IMG/VR virus record: IMGVR_UViG_3300032053_000608
Coordinates: 1 to 21,656 of that record
DNA length: 21,656 bases
Source of the DNA: a virus
Direction: 5' to 3' (one strand)
Shown piece by piece: positions 7,920 through 15,032 of this stretch. Each line of letters begins with the position of its first letter. The first letter of the stretch is position 1. Made by a program: the position numbers and the translations under genes. The notes beneath the pieces were generated by a model. That model worked only from the letters and a program-made list of their open reading frames with translations, made no database searches and was not told where the DNA came from.

Positions 7920-9431
7920 TTATTTGTTTGGAATGCCCTTGAACTGTTTGTCGAAGTCTGGGTGCCACTTGCGATACTCGTAGACCAAATCGCCGCTCTG
8001 GGGGTCCTTGCCTACGGGGGTCATTGTACCTTTGAAGTAAACGTAGGGGCTGCGGGGGTGACGCGGTGCGTTCCACTTGTTACGCATAACGTCCCCAAAG
8101 GTTTGCCCCTTCCTAGACCTATAGCCCTTCCAATTGCCTTGGGCGATCATTTTGTGAGCTTCCACCGCATGTGCCCATTCCGGAGCCCAATCTCTATAAG
8201 TGACCCGGAGGGGCTGCCCTTGCTCATGGGCCCGGTGAAGGTCCACTATCACCTGGGTGAGCTGGCGGCGGCTATAATTTCCAAACCACGGGTCATTGGG
8301 TTGGATACCGCAACAGCTACCCGTGTCATTGTATTCCTTGAAATGGGGGTCGCTGATTCCAAAGGTCATCCCCAACGCGTGAACCCGCTCGCGCACCGCC
8401 ATGGTGATGTCGAACTTCAAGTTGCGGCTCGCCCGACGGCAGCTTTCCTTGAGGTTGCTATGGCTGTTCCACCATTCTCCAAAGCGTGGATTGTCTTGGA
8501 TCTGGAACATGTGATGGTACATGATCTTCTGACGCGTGGTCAACGCTGAATTCAGGAACACAAATTCAAAGCTCACCGCCTGCGCCCCGGCCTCCGCCGC
8601 TTTATCCAATAGCACCTTCCAACCCTCACCCTTGGGCGCGCGTTTGTGGTAGTCGCTTATCCCGAACAGGAAGGGCCGAAAGCGCAAACTCACCGGGTGC
8701 CCTGCCGCGCTGTACGCCTTCATTGCTTTCAAGCGGGCCGTGGCGTTGGGTGCAGCCACGTCCACTGCTTCCAGTTTGGCGTCGTCCGCCGTGATAATGC
8801 TAAAGGCAAACCAGAACTGCGCCGGGTCGTATTGCCCGAACAAGTCCCGGTACGCCTTCAACATCATGACTCGCGCCCCCTTAGTGCTTATGCGAACTGG
8901 TTGGCGGTGCTCCGCGAACAAAGGCACCGCCCGCTTCATCCACCCGCTCACCTCTTCCAAGTCATCGAAGGGGTCCCCCAATGTGCCCAACTGGATGGGT
9001 AGCCGCTGGTCCAGCAAGGCGTACATAGCTCGCGCCACAGGATTCTCCAGCTCCCGATTCAAGAACTTAGCCAGCCGCTCCACCGCCCACTCACCGTACA
9101 AGTTGAGGCGCTTGCCCTCGACCAGGTGCCGCATCTTATCCGGGTTGCGGTCTGTAGCCCGGTTCAGGTTATTACTGAAGCAATACAAGCACCCGAAGCT
9201 ACACCCACTGTGGCTGTCCATAGAGATCGGTAAGCTGCAATCCATAGCGTCACTAGTGAAGCGCACTCCATCATACTGGGTATTCATAGGTTCCGTTAGC
9301 AAGCGGCGGCGCTTATCGGGGTCCGTCATATAAGCCAGACAACGATCCCCTTCACACCCGCCCATCGCGCGCAAGTTGCAACCCCGGCAAACGTAATGTA
9401 ATTTTTTCAGTGCTCCTTTATCAGCGTCCAT
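7920..9431 (-). CDS. Radical SAM protein 1, SPL-like, with extra N-terminal Cys cluster
   Basis: A 503-residue protein. I chose the ATG at 9431 (MDADKGALKK), just after the upstream stop. The radical SAM 4Fe-4S motif is CSFGCLYC (Cys77, 81, 84), preceded by LPISMDSHSG as in spore-photoproduct-lyase-like enzymes. An extra set Cys15, 18, 26, 31 (CRGC...C....C) could hold a second metal centre. A paired Cys motif GSCCGIQ lies at 373-374, also found in the two other radical SAM proteins of the cassette. These enzymes cleave S-adenosylmethionine to make a 5'-deoxyadenosyl radical. The SPL branch acts on a thymine dimer in DNA, while other branches have unknown substrates. A DNA base as substrate here is inference. 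It is the cassette member closest to the sliding clamp. Confidence 0.85.
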   Translation of the reverse strand: MDADKGALKKLHYVCRGCNLRAMGGCEGDRCLAYMTDPDKRRRLLTEPMNTQYDGVRFTSDAMDCSLPISMDSHSGCSFGCLYCFSNNLNRATDRNPDKMRHLVEGKRLNLYGEWAVERLAKFLNRELENPVARAMYALLDQRLPIQLGTLGDPFDDLEEVSGWMKRAVPLFAEHRQPVRISTKGARVMMLKAYRDLFGQYDPAQFWFAFSIITADDAKLEAVDVAAPNATARLKAMKAYSAAGHPVSLRFRPFLFGISDYHKRAPKGEGWKVLLDKAAEAGAQAVSFEFVFLNSALTTRQKIMYHHMFQIQDNPRFGEWWNSHSNLKESCRRASRNLKFDITMAVRERVHALGMTFGISDPHFKEYNDTGSCCGIQPNDPWFGNYSRRQLTQVIVDLHRAHEQGQPLRVTYRDWAPEWAHAVEAHKMIAQGNWKGYRSRKGQTFGDVMRNKWNAPRHPRSPYVYFKGTMTPVGKDPQSGDLVYEYRKWHPDFDKQFKGIPNK

Positions 9432-9433
9432 AT

Positions 9434-9703
9434 TTATTCTACCCCCGTCAATAAGCTCAGCAACTTGTCCGTGTTCATCCAAGGGGCGGCCTTACCCCGG
9501 CCTTTCACTTCCAGCGCCCTGACCACCCGGTCATAGTCCGCCTCACTATCAAAGTAGAACACTACGAACTTGCGCTTTCCACGGTTGGTCTCATCAGCCT
9601 TTTGGTCCTCCGGAAAGCAGAACAGCCCCGGCGCGGTGTCCAGCTTTTTATTAGCACTTATGGAATAGCTCAACTCGTCTTTGTGGCTCCGCTTCTTACC
9701 CAT
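9434..9703 (-). CDS. Small unknown protein of the radical SAM cassette
   Basis: An 89-residue protein with a strong GGGAGGTAAAAGG site. It overlaps the acyltransferase-like gene by 34 nt and ends just before radical SAM gene 1. The N-terminus is basic. The second half reads KFVVFYFDSEADYDRVVRAL and ends PWMNTDKLLSLL. A strand followed by a helix starting 'F.sEaDYdR' is reminiscent of the small C-terminal domain attached to some ParB-like proteins in phages and mobile elements; I cannot confirm this. It could be an accessory or partner subunit of the flanking enzymes. Confidence 0.62.
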   Translation of the reverse strand: MGKKRSHKDELSYSISANKKLDTAPGLFCFPEDQKADETNRGKRKFVVFYFDSEADYDRVVRALEVKGRGKAAPWMNTDKLLSLLTGVE

Positions 9704-10506
9704 CCTTTTACCTCCCTGACCCTTGTGGGGTTCAATTTGTCTTTGAAAAATTTTAGTCGCTCACTCCCAAGGGTCCCCCCGTCATTAACGGGCTTGTGCT
9801 TGGAGAGTATAGCGGCGTCCGTATAGAATAGCCATCTCATGTACTCACTTAGGAACGGCTCCCCCCGGCATACGCAAAACCGGAAGTTCACGTAACAGTA
9901 GTTCTCGTCCCACACGTTCACGCCCCACAAGCCCCCCGCAGCATCGAACAGGGCCTTGCGGTGGTTGCCATTCAGAACATAGTCCAATAGCAAGTCCCCG
10001 TCGTGTATCTCGGCGTCCGCCCCCTTTGCCTCCAACCATTCCACCAGTAGCGCTGTCAGCGCCTCTGGCGCTTGTTCTGGGGCCAATTCCACATAGCTCA
10101 GTTCCCGCCCGGCCCGCGCCGGAAACTTGCGGGCGTTCTTACGGAACGTCATCCACCGGCCCCCCTCCATTTTTAGGAAGGCCCTTGGTTCATAGATATA
10201 CTCCCAATCCAAAAAGCTCGCCACCCCGCCCGTTGGGGCGAACCCCGCCACGTCACTCCAAAGGTCAGCCGGGAACTCCTCCGGCCATTGGAACTCTCCA
10301 CCCCCCGTCAACGGGGGCAACACCAGCTGCTCCCCGTCAAACACCCCACATATATCCCCCGCCTGGGTGTAGCGTTCTGTGAAGCCCGCGCGCCGGGCGT
10401 ACTCCTCGGAACACCAGAAATTAGGTCGCCACCCGCCCCGCTCCAACCTTTTTAAGTACTCTAGCACCGCCCCCGCCTCACCATGCCTGGCCAACGCTTT
10501 GCACAC
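9670..10506 (-). CDS. DUF2156/GNAT-fold acyltransferase-like protein
   Basis: A 278-residue protein beginning at GTG 10506, about 17 nt after the stop of the upstream small gene; the ribosome binding site is weak, so the start is uncertain. Residues about 96-125 (DWEYIYEPRAFLKMEGGRW, then FRKNARKF) resemble the 'YlYd.e.L..l.Gr....KrN...F' signature of the DUF2156 family. The end (VNDGGTLGSERLKFFKDKLN, then P) resembles that family's closing 'N....LG..gLr..K..l.P' motif. Relatives have the GNAT fold and include the tRNA-dependent lysyltransferase domain of MprF and FemX-like enzymes. This suggests transfer of an acyl or aminoacyl group. In this cassette the acceptor could be a nucleobase made reactive by the radical SAM enzymes, which is inference only. 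Confidence 0.55.
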   Translation of the reverse strand: MCKALARHGEAGAVLEYLKRLERGGWRPNFWCSEEYARRAGFTERYTQAGDICGVFDGEQLVLPPLTGGGEFQWPEEFPADLWSDVAGFAPTGGVASFLDWEYIYEPRAFLKMEGGRWMTFRKNARKFPARAGRELSYVELAPEQAPEALTALLVEWLEAKGADAEIHDGDLLLDYVLNGNHRKALFDAAGGLWGVNVWDENYCYVNFRFCVCRGEPFLSEYMRWLFYTDAAILSKHKPVNDGGTLGSERLKFFKDKLNPTRVREVKGWVRSGATKTS

Positions 10507-10522
10507 GCCCTGCTGTCAGGGC

Positions 10523-10681
10523 CTACATACCCAGCCCCTTGCCTTTTAGTGGGATGTTAGAGGTCGATTTTCTGCAGCCCTTTTTGGGCTTGGCCACCCC
10601 GGTCACCGCCACCGCCCCCTCTTTCAACCGCTGTATCAAGCGCTTTGACACGCCCCCGCTTTTCCTGCTTTTGCCGCCCAT
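10523..10681 (-). CDS. Small basic protein
   Basis: A 52-residue, Lys/Arg-rich protein (MGGKSRKSGGVSKRLIQRLK start; KPKKGCRKS in the middle) with ATG at 10681 behind AAGGGGGTGATAAGG. Its first 125 nt overlap the 3' end of the upstream gene in another frame. The composition suggests nucleic-acid binding, but there is no recognisable fold. I judge this frame real because it has a good start site and the overlapping frame reads as low-complexity tail. Confidence 0.5.
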   Translation of the reverse strand: MGGKSRKSGGVSKRLIQRLKEGAVAVTGVAKPKKGCRKSTSNIPLKGKGLGM

Positions 10682-11432
10682 GATCCTTATCACCCCCTTC
10701 TGCGTTCGCCTCACCCAGCTCCCCCAGTTCACCCAACTCGTCGTAGAGACAAGTGGTCACCATGCCGCTCATCCGAAGCTTGTCGTTCTGAATCCAAGAA
10801 TAGAACGGGTCCACAAAGTAAAAGTCCAGCGCCCCTTCTTTCAGTGCCTCCACAAAGTCCAACAGGGCCTTGATGTCCGAGGTACGGTAGCCCCTGAAGC
10901 TCCAATCGCCCTCCACTTTAAACAGCCCCAAGCGCCCCGCCTTGGGCCACGCTTTTATCAACCGCCCCGAATACAGGTCACGTTGAACTATGAAGAAGGA
11001 CCCGCCCCGCGCCCCAAACTCTACATGGGACAACCCCTCCTCCAGGTGTTCAAATACCAACCCCTTACTCAGGGTCACGCGGTTCGTGAGTCGCTTGGGC
11101 GTGTACTTGTGGTACAAGGTTTGAACCTCGGCGAAGGTGGTCTCCGGCACCCGGCTCAAAATCTTAGCGTCTGACACCTTGCCCTTGTTGTGAAACACTA
11201 TGCCGTTGCTGACCATCTCCAGCTCATTGCTGGAGTAGTCATTAGCGAAGAAGCGCACCTCCTCAGGGAAGGCTTTACCCGCTTCAAACCGCACCAGCAC
11301 CGTGTGATCAGTGTTGGCCACGAACATGGTATCCCCCTTACAATACACGGCGTTACTGAAGCGCCCGCCCGCATGGAGCCCTGCGGCAATAGCGAAGTGT
11401 GCCTCATCGTGATCTGAAATTTTGATTATCAT
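10557..11432 (-). CDS. Unknown beta-rich protein in the radical SAM cassette (possibly clamp-like)
   Basis: A 291-residue frame. The ATG at 11432 overlaps the radical SAM 2 stop (ATGA) and follows GGGGAGAGGAACT. Residues 1-245 look like an alternating strand/helix protein: MIIKISDHDEAHFAIAAGLH, LEMVSNGIVFHNKGK, VTLSKGLVFEHLEEGLSHVE and FGARGGSFFIVQRDLYSG. The pattern recalls sliding clamps but lacks any diagnostic motif. A GELGELGELGE repeat follows. The last 45 residues (from about GGDKDHG) are Gly/Lys/Arg-rich and coincide with the small basic gene in another frame. One extra G in the G5 run at 10693-10697 would bring a TGA TAA double stop into frame, so the tail may be an artefact or a genuine frame device. 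Confidence 0.65.
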   Translation of the reverse strand: MIIKISDHDEAHFAIAAGLHAGGRFSNAVYCKGDTMFVANTDHTVLVRFEAGKAFPEEVRFFANDYSSNELEMVSNGIVFHNKGKVSDAKILSRVPETTFAEVQTLYHKYTPKRLTNRVTLSKGLVFEHLEEGLSHVEFGARGGSFFIVQRDLYSGRLIKAWPKAGRLGLFKVEGDWSFRGYRTSDIKALLDFVEALKEGALDFYFVDPFYSWIQNDKLRMSGMVTTCLYDELGELGELGEANAEGGDKDHGRQKQEKRGRVKALDTAVERGGGGGDRGGQAQKGLQKIDL

Positions 11433-12856
11433 AGTTCCTCTCCCCTCATAAGGGCTGTTAGCATTTGTTCTCGAAAGTCCCCCGTCCCAGTACTGTAGCT
11501 CCACACCATCATGCCGTCTTGATCGGGGCCATGTGGCTTGAACCCTGGGATCCAATCCATCTGGTACCCGTTGCGCTCTTCCAGGTTCCACAGCCGTTGA
11601 ACAGCGGTCTGAATAGTGGTGGATAAGAAGCCGCCCCCCTCGCCAACCCAAGTGGCAAAGTCCCGCCACCGGGCGCGTGCCCCCTTCTGGCGTATGACCC
11701 AGCGGGCCGCCGTGAGTATGTTGCCCCTGTTGTAGCCCCCGGCCAAGAACTGAGAGTCCACAGAACAACAAAGGTCACTGTCGTTGCTCGGTACATTTCC
11801 AAAGTCAAACGTACTACACGAGAATCCCCGCTCCCGAAAGTGATCCATGAAGCGCCCCAATATCAGGCTCCCCAACCACTGACAATCACTCATGATCAAG
11901 AACATACGTCGAAAGTCCAACCCCACGCGGAAGTACCCCTCCTCAATGCCCGGATTGTTCGCAGAGTAACTGTAGGTGTCAAAGGTCAAGTGCTTCACCC
12001 CGGCCCATTTCAACCGCTCAATGTAGTGGTCCGTGTCGGCTCGGTCGTCGTTTATAAAAGCCATGAAGGGTTCTATGCGCGCCACCACCTTGACCCCGGC
12101 TTGGATGAGGGCGCGACACGCTTCCAGCCGCTGCTCAAAGCTGGGTGCCCCACTTTCCAAACGCCGCCTCAAGGGCTCACTACCTGTGATCATGGTCAAG
12201 TGAACAGCGGCCCCAGCCTTGTTGTCCGCCAGCGCCCGCACGTAATCCTCACGCCCAACCAGGGCCGACTTAGTGTTAATCATCACCGGGTAGGCCTCCG
12301 CAGCCAAGTACCGCAACAGCGCCAAGCTCACTTGGTCCCGGCCCTCGCGGGCTATGAAGTCCTCGAACCGTATCCCAAAGCGCATAGGCACTTCCATAGC
12401 AACGGCGCGCGCTGTCTCATTACCCGCTTGGGTCAGGCGGCCCCGGTTGGTGAATAGCCGGTCCAACTCACGCTTGAAGAAGTCTGGGTTACAATGCCTC
12501 AAGCCCATGAGCCGCGCATTGTCGAAGAAGCTGGAGTACAAGGACGCCCTGAAACAATTGGCGTAGCAATAGATACAATTGTAGGGGCAGGTGAACCCGT
12601 CCCACGTGTCTATGTTCAAGGGCAGGGGGCACGCTTGCGCCCGCAAGCTCACCTCCAGGAAGCTGTTCATCTCCTCTGTGTTGAGCAAGCGCTCCTTGCG
12701 AAGGTGCTCCCCCCGGAACAAGTCCCCCTCCTGGTAGTTGCGCTTGCGGCCCTTCTCCTCCACCAACCCCCGCCGCTCATAATCACTCGTCCGGCTCCAT
12801 CGCACCGACCGGGGCACCAGGTCCTTTACCACCGTTCGTAAATCCCAGTAATTCAT
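11429..12856 (-). CDS. Radical SAM protein 2, SPL-like
   Basis: A 475-residue protein. The ATG at 12856 is 1 nt after the upstream stop. The radical SAM motif is CPYNCIYC (Cys90, 94, 97), preceded by PLPLNIDTWDGF, closely matching the layout in the two sister proteins. The AMEVPMRFGIRFEDF and VMINTKSALVGREDY segments fit the TIM-barrel strands that bind the cluster and SAM. A paired-Cys motif SDLCCSV (363-364) corresponds to the CCG motif of the sisters. An 80-residue N-terminal extension with a basic stretch (EEKGRKRNYQ) precedes the barrel. The substrate is unknown. Sequence divergence from radical SAM 1 and 3 suggests three different reactions or subunits rather than recent duplication. 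Confidence 0.85.
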   Translation of the reverse strand: MNYWDLRTVVKDLVPRSVRWSRTSDYERRGLVEEKGRKRNYQEGDLFRGEHLRKERLLNTEEMNSFLEVSLRAQACPLPLNIDTWDGFTCPYNCIYCYANCFRASLYSSFFDNARLMGLRHCNPDFFKRELDRLFTNRGRLTQAGNETARAVAMEVPMRFGIRFEDFIAREGRDQVSLALLRYLAAEAYPVMINTKSALVGREDYVRALADNKAGAAVHLTMITGSEPLRRRLESGAPSFEQRLEACRALIQAGVKVVARIEPFMAFINDDRADTDHYIERLKWAGVKHLTFDTYSYSANNPGIEEGYFRVGLDFRRMFLIMSDCQWLGSLILGRFMDHFRERGFSCSTFDFGNVPSNDSDLCCSVDSQFLAGGYNRGNILTAARWVIRQKGARARWRDFATWVGEGGGFLSTTIQTAVQRLWNLEERNGYQMDWIPGFKPHGPDQDGMMVWSYSTGTGDFREQMLTALMRGEEL

Positions 12857-12857
12857 A

Positions 12858-13307
12858 TCACAACCCCAATTGTCCTTTCAATAACACGGTGTTCACGAAA
12901 TGGGAATTGTTAAAGATGAAAGTCTCCAATCCCACTTCAATCACCTTTGGTGAAAAGGAATACTGATAGTCCCCCTGGCGCTTCACCCTATCCAGAACGC
13001 CGATCAGGGTCAGCTTGGTTAGCAAGTGCTCCATAGTGGTGTCTGTCTGAGTCCCGGTGGCCTTGCCCCCAATAGTACCAGGCCATCGGGCGTTGATCGC
13101 GGTGGCCAAGTCTCGCACCCCAAAGGCTTGCTCGGGGTACTCCTTAAATAGGTCCGTCAAGATCAGCAACGAGGGCTTCACTGCCCCGTCACAATGTATT
13201 ATTGGGTCCGCCGCGTCACTAACAACTGCCATTGGGTCCTCTGCTCGTATCTGTTGAACCCGCACCTTCAAACACCATTCGGAGCAGTCGTCATATTTCT
13301 TCTTCAT
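12858..13307 (-). CDS. Small protein of the radical SAM cassette, possibly winged-helix
   Basis: A 149-residue protein. Its ATG at 13307 overlaps the stop of radical SAM 3 (ATGA), and radical SAM 2 begins 1 nt after its stop, so the three are translationally linked. The middle has the helical pattern LLILTDLFKEYPEQAFGVRD then LATAINARW, followed by TMEHLLTKLTLIGVLDRVKR and GDYQYSFSP. That spacing resembles a winged-helix domain with a beta hairpin wing. It could bind DNA for the flanking enzymes or regulate the cassette. No family is recognised with certainty. Confidence 0.65.
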   Translation of the reverse strand: MKKKYDDCSEWCLKVRVQQIRAEDPMAVVSDAADPIIHCDGAVKPSLLILTDLFKEYPEQAFGVRDLATAINARWPGTIGGKATGTQTDTTMEHLLTKLTLIGVLDRVKRQGDYQYSFSPKVIEVGLETFIFNNSHFVNTVLLKGQLGL

Positions 13308-14395
13308 AGTCCCAAACGCCCCCTGTTGTTGGTGGGCTTTGCCCCGGCGGCGAAGTCCCCCCAGGAATAGAGGTCTGTGGGCCCCCGGCCTTCCAAGAGC
13401 GCCCGCCCCAATTCATAATCCCCCACCCCATCCCAAGACTTGTCCAAGTCCTCCAAAGTGAAGCTGCCCCCGCCCGCCATCCACTGCTCTTTCCACTTGA
13501 TGAAGTTGAAGGTGGTGGGGTTCCTTACGTCCACGCCACAACAGGTGTTGGCGGGGTTTTGGTACTGACCGGAGTTGATGAAGTCTGGACACCCCAATTT
13601 CACCCCGCGCCGCCGCGCTATATCCAACAGTTCTAATAGCTGTGGGCGCCACGCGGTGTCTTGGTTCAAGGTCCACACCCGCTCAATGTCCAGCCCCGGC
13701 ACTTGGGCAAGGCGCTTGGCCACAAAGGCGTTGAGGCGCAGGTTGTATACATTGTACCGGGTCACCCCGGCGGCCTTGATGCGGCGCAACACCGCGTCGA
13801 AGTCCTGCGCCGTGTTCCAGCCGGGAATGAATGGCTCTCCAATGAAGCCCACCTGCAACCCATGGGCACAAAAAAAACGGGCCGCCTCGATGCGTGATTG
13901 CACCGGGGCGACCCGTTTATTTTCCAACAACTCCCAATCCCGCTCCATACCACAAGACAGTGAAATGGTTATCACCGCTTTCATCCGCACCAACAAGTCC
14001 GAGCACTCTTGTAGCCAGTGGGTGTACTTGGTCTCAACCTTCACTTCCCAATTCAGCGGGGCCAACAGCTCCAACGCCCGCCGCGTACAATGATGGATTC
14101 CTTCGGCGGGTTGGAAGGGGTCGCTCTTGTTGCCCAAGCGCAGCGTCTTGCGTTGCCGCAAGGCCTGACTCAAGGGGGACTTGGAGTGTGGCGAACTCTT
14201 CAACCCCCGCTCCAACTCCCGCTCGAAATGCTCCATATCCAACGGGCGGAAGTCCGCCCCCCAGACCGCGTTCAGCTGTCTACAAAAACAATAAACACAA
14301 TCGGCCTCACAATTGTAGTAGGTGTCCAGCCCCAAGGCCAGGGGACAGTACAGACTGTCCCCCCGAATTGTGAGGCCCTGTTTCAGGCGCTTCAT
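13304..14395 (-). CDS. Radical SAM protein 3, SPL-like
   Basis: A 363-residue protein, the shortest of the three. I chose the ATG at 14395, which overlaps the upstream TGA; an in-frame TTG lies one codon earlier. The radical SAM motif is CEADCVYC (Cys29, 33, 36) close to the N-terminus, preceded by PLALGLDTYYN, the same lead-in as in radical SAM 2. KTLRLGNKSDPFQPAE and WEVKVETKYTHWLQE match the barrel strand motifs of SPL-like proteins. The paired-Cys motif is NTCCGVD (285-286). It is the first enzyme translated in the cassette. The substrate is unknown; DNA is suggested by the SPL-like family and neighbouring replication genes. Confidence 0.85.
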   Translation of the reverse strand: MKRLKQGLTIRGDSLYCPLALGLDTYYNCEADCVYCFCRQLNAVWGADFRPLDMEHFERELERGLKSSPHSKSPLSQALRQRKTLRLGNKSDPFQPAEGIHHCTRRALELLAPLNWEVKVETKYTHWLQECSDLLVRMKAVITISLSCGMERDWELLENKRVAPVQSRIEAARFFCAHGLQVGFIGEPFIPGWNTAQDFDAVLRRIKAAGVTRYNVYNLRLNAFVAKRLAQVPGLDIERVWTLNQDTAWRPQLLELLDIARRRGVKLGCPDFINSGQYQNPANTCCGVDVRNPTTFNFIKWKEQWMAGGGSFTLEDLDKSWDGVGDYELGRALLEGRGPTDLYSWGDFAAGAKPTNNRGRLGL

Positions 14396-14946
14396 CAAGC
14401 GGCCTGGACGTACTTGATTTTGCTTTTGGCCCGCTTGGCCGCCCAGGCTTCATCAACGCCCGGCTTGATGGCGAGCAGTTCCTTGACCACCTTTTTAACG
14501 ATGGCCTCTTCGGCCAGCTTCTCGGTGAGCCAGGCGCGGATTTTGAAATTCAGACTGCCCTCGCGCGGTGTCCCAGCGCCCTTGGTGGCTGCCTTCCCCG
14601 CCTTCTCTTCCGCGGCCTTGGCCTTGGCGGCCTCCGCCTTGGCCTTGGCCTCGGCCAGGGCGTCCTTCTTGCCGTTGCCGCCCTTCTTGGTCGCGGTCTT
14701 CTTCTCAGCGGGAGCCTCTGTCTTCGCCTCGGCCTTGGCCTCGGGTCCCGGTTCGCAGTTCGCGTTGTACCAGTCGATCAGATCCTTGTTGGCCTTGACC
14801 CACTCGACGTCCTTGGTCGACTTGGCCGCGTTGGCCTTTTCAAGGATACCCGCCATTACAGCTGCCTTGGCGTCCGCCGCCTTCTTGCCGGTGATCTTCA
14901 CGCCAACCCTCTTGCCGTAGTCTCTCATCAAGCTCATGTCTTCCAT
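14395..14946 (-). CDS. Lys/Ala-rich histone-H1-like basic protein
   Basis: A 183-residue protein; ATG at 14946 behind GGAAAGGAGAACACA. Residues about 70-125 are almost entirely Ala, Lys and Glu with repeats of the type AEAKAKAEAAKAKA, like the tails of histone H1-like bacterial and phage proteins. An N-terminal segment (DYGKRVGVKITGKKAADAKA) and a C-terminal segment (FKIRAWLTEKLAEEAIVKKV) look folded. The protein probably binds DNA or RNA through the basic linker, joining two small domains. It opens the transcript that begins at the promoter-like site at 15003-15032 and is followed directly by the radical SAM genes. Confidence 0.7.
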   Translation of the reverse strand: MEDMSLMRDYGKRVGVKITGKKAADAKAAVMAGILEKANAAKSTKDVEWVKANKDLIDWYNANCEPGPEAKAEAKTEAPAEKKTATKKGGNGKKDALAEAKAKAEAAKAKAAEEKAGKAATKGAGTPREGSLNFKIRAWLTEKLAEEAIVKKVVKELLAIKPGVDEAWAAKRAKSKIKYVQAA

Positions 14947-15002
14947 TGTGTTCTCCTTTCCTCATTGGGAAAAATAAAAGTGTTTTTTACCTCTATGAAC
15001 CT

Positions 15003-15032
15003 ATTATAACTTAAAGCCTACAAAGTCGCTAA
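15003..15032 (-). promoter_or_regulatory. Promoter-like site upstream of the radical SAM cassette
   Basis: On the minus strand a perfect TATAAT lies at 15008-15003, about 55 nt before the start codon at 14946. TTAGCG lies 18 nt further upstream, with ACTTT and GCTTTA blocks between. These blocks align without gaps with the site at 1446-1475: 14 of 24 upstream bases plus the whole TATAAT agree. The site overlaps the end of the upstream gene, whose stop is at 15018. Confidence 0.5.

Noticed and set aside
10557-11771. Start of the beta-rich gene at 11771
   Set aside because: The extra 113 codons overlap radical SAM 2 in another frame and look like shadow sequence; the ATG at 11432 has a ribosome binding site and an ATGA overlap.
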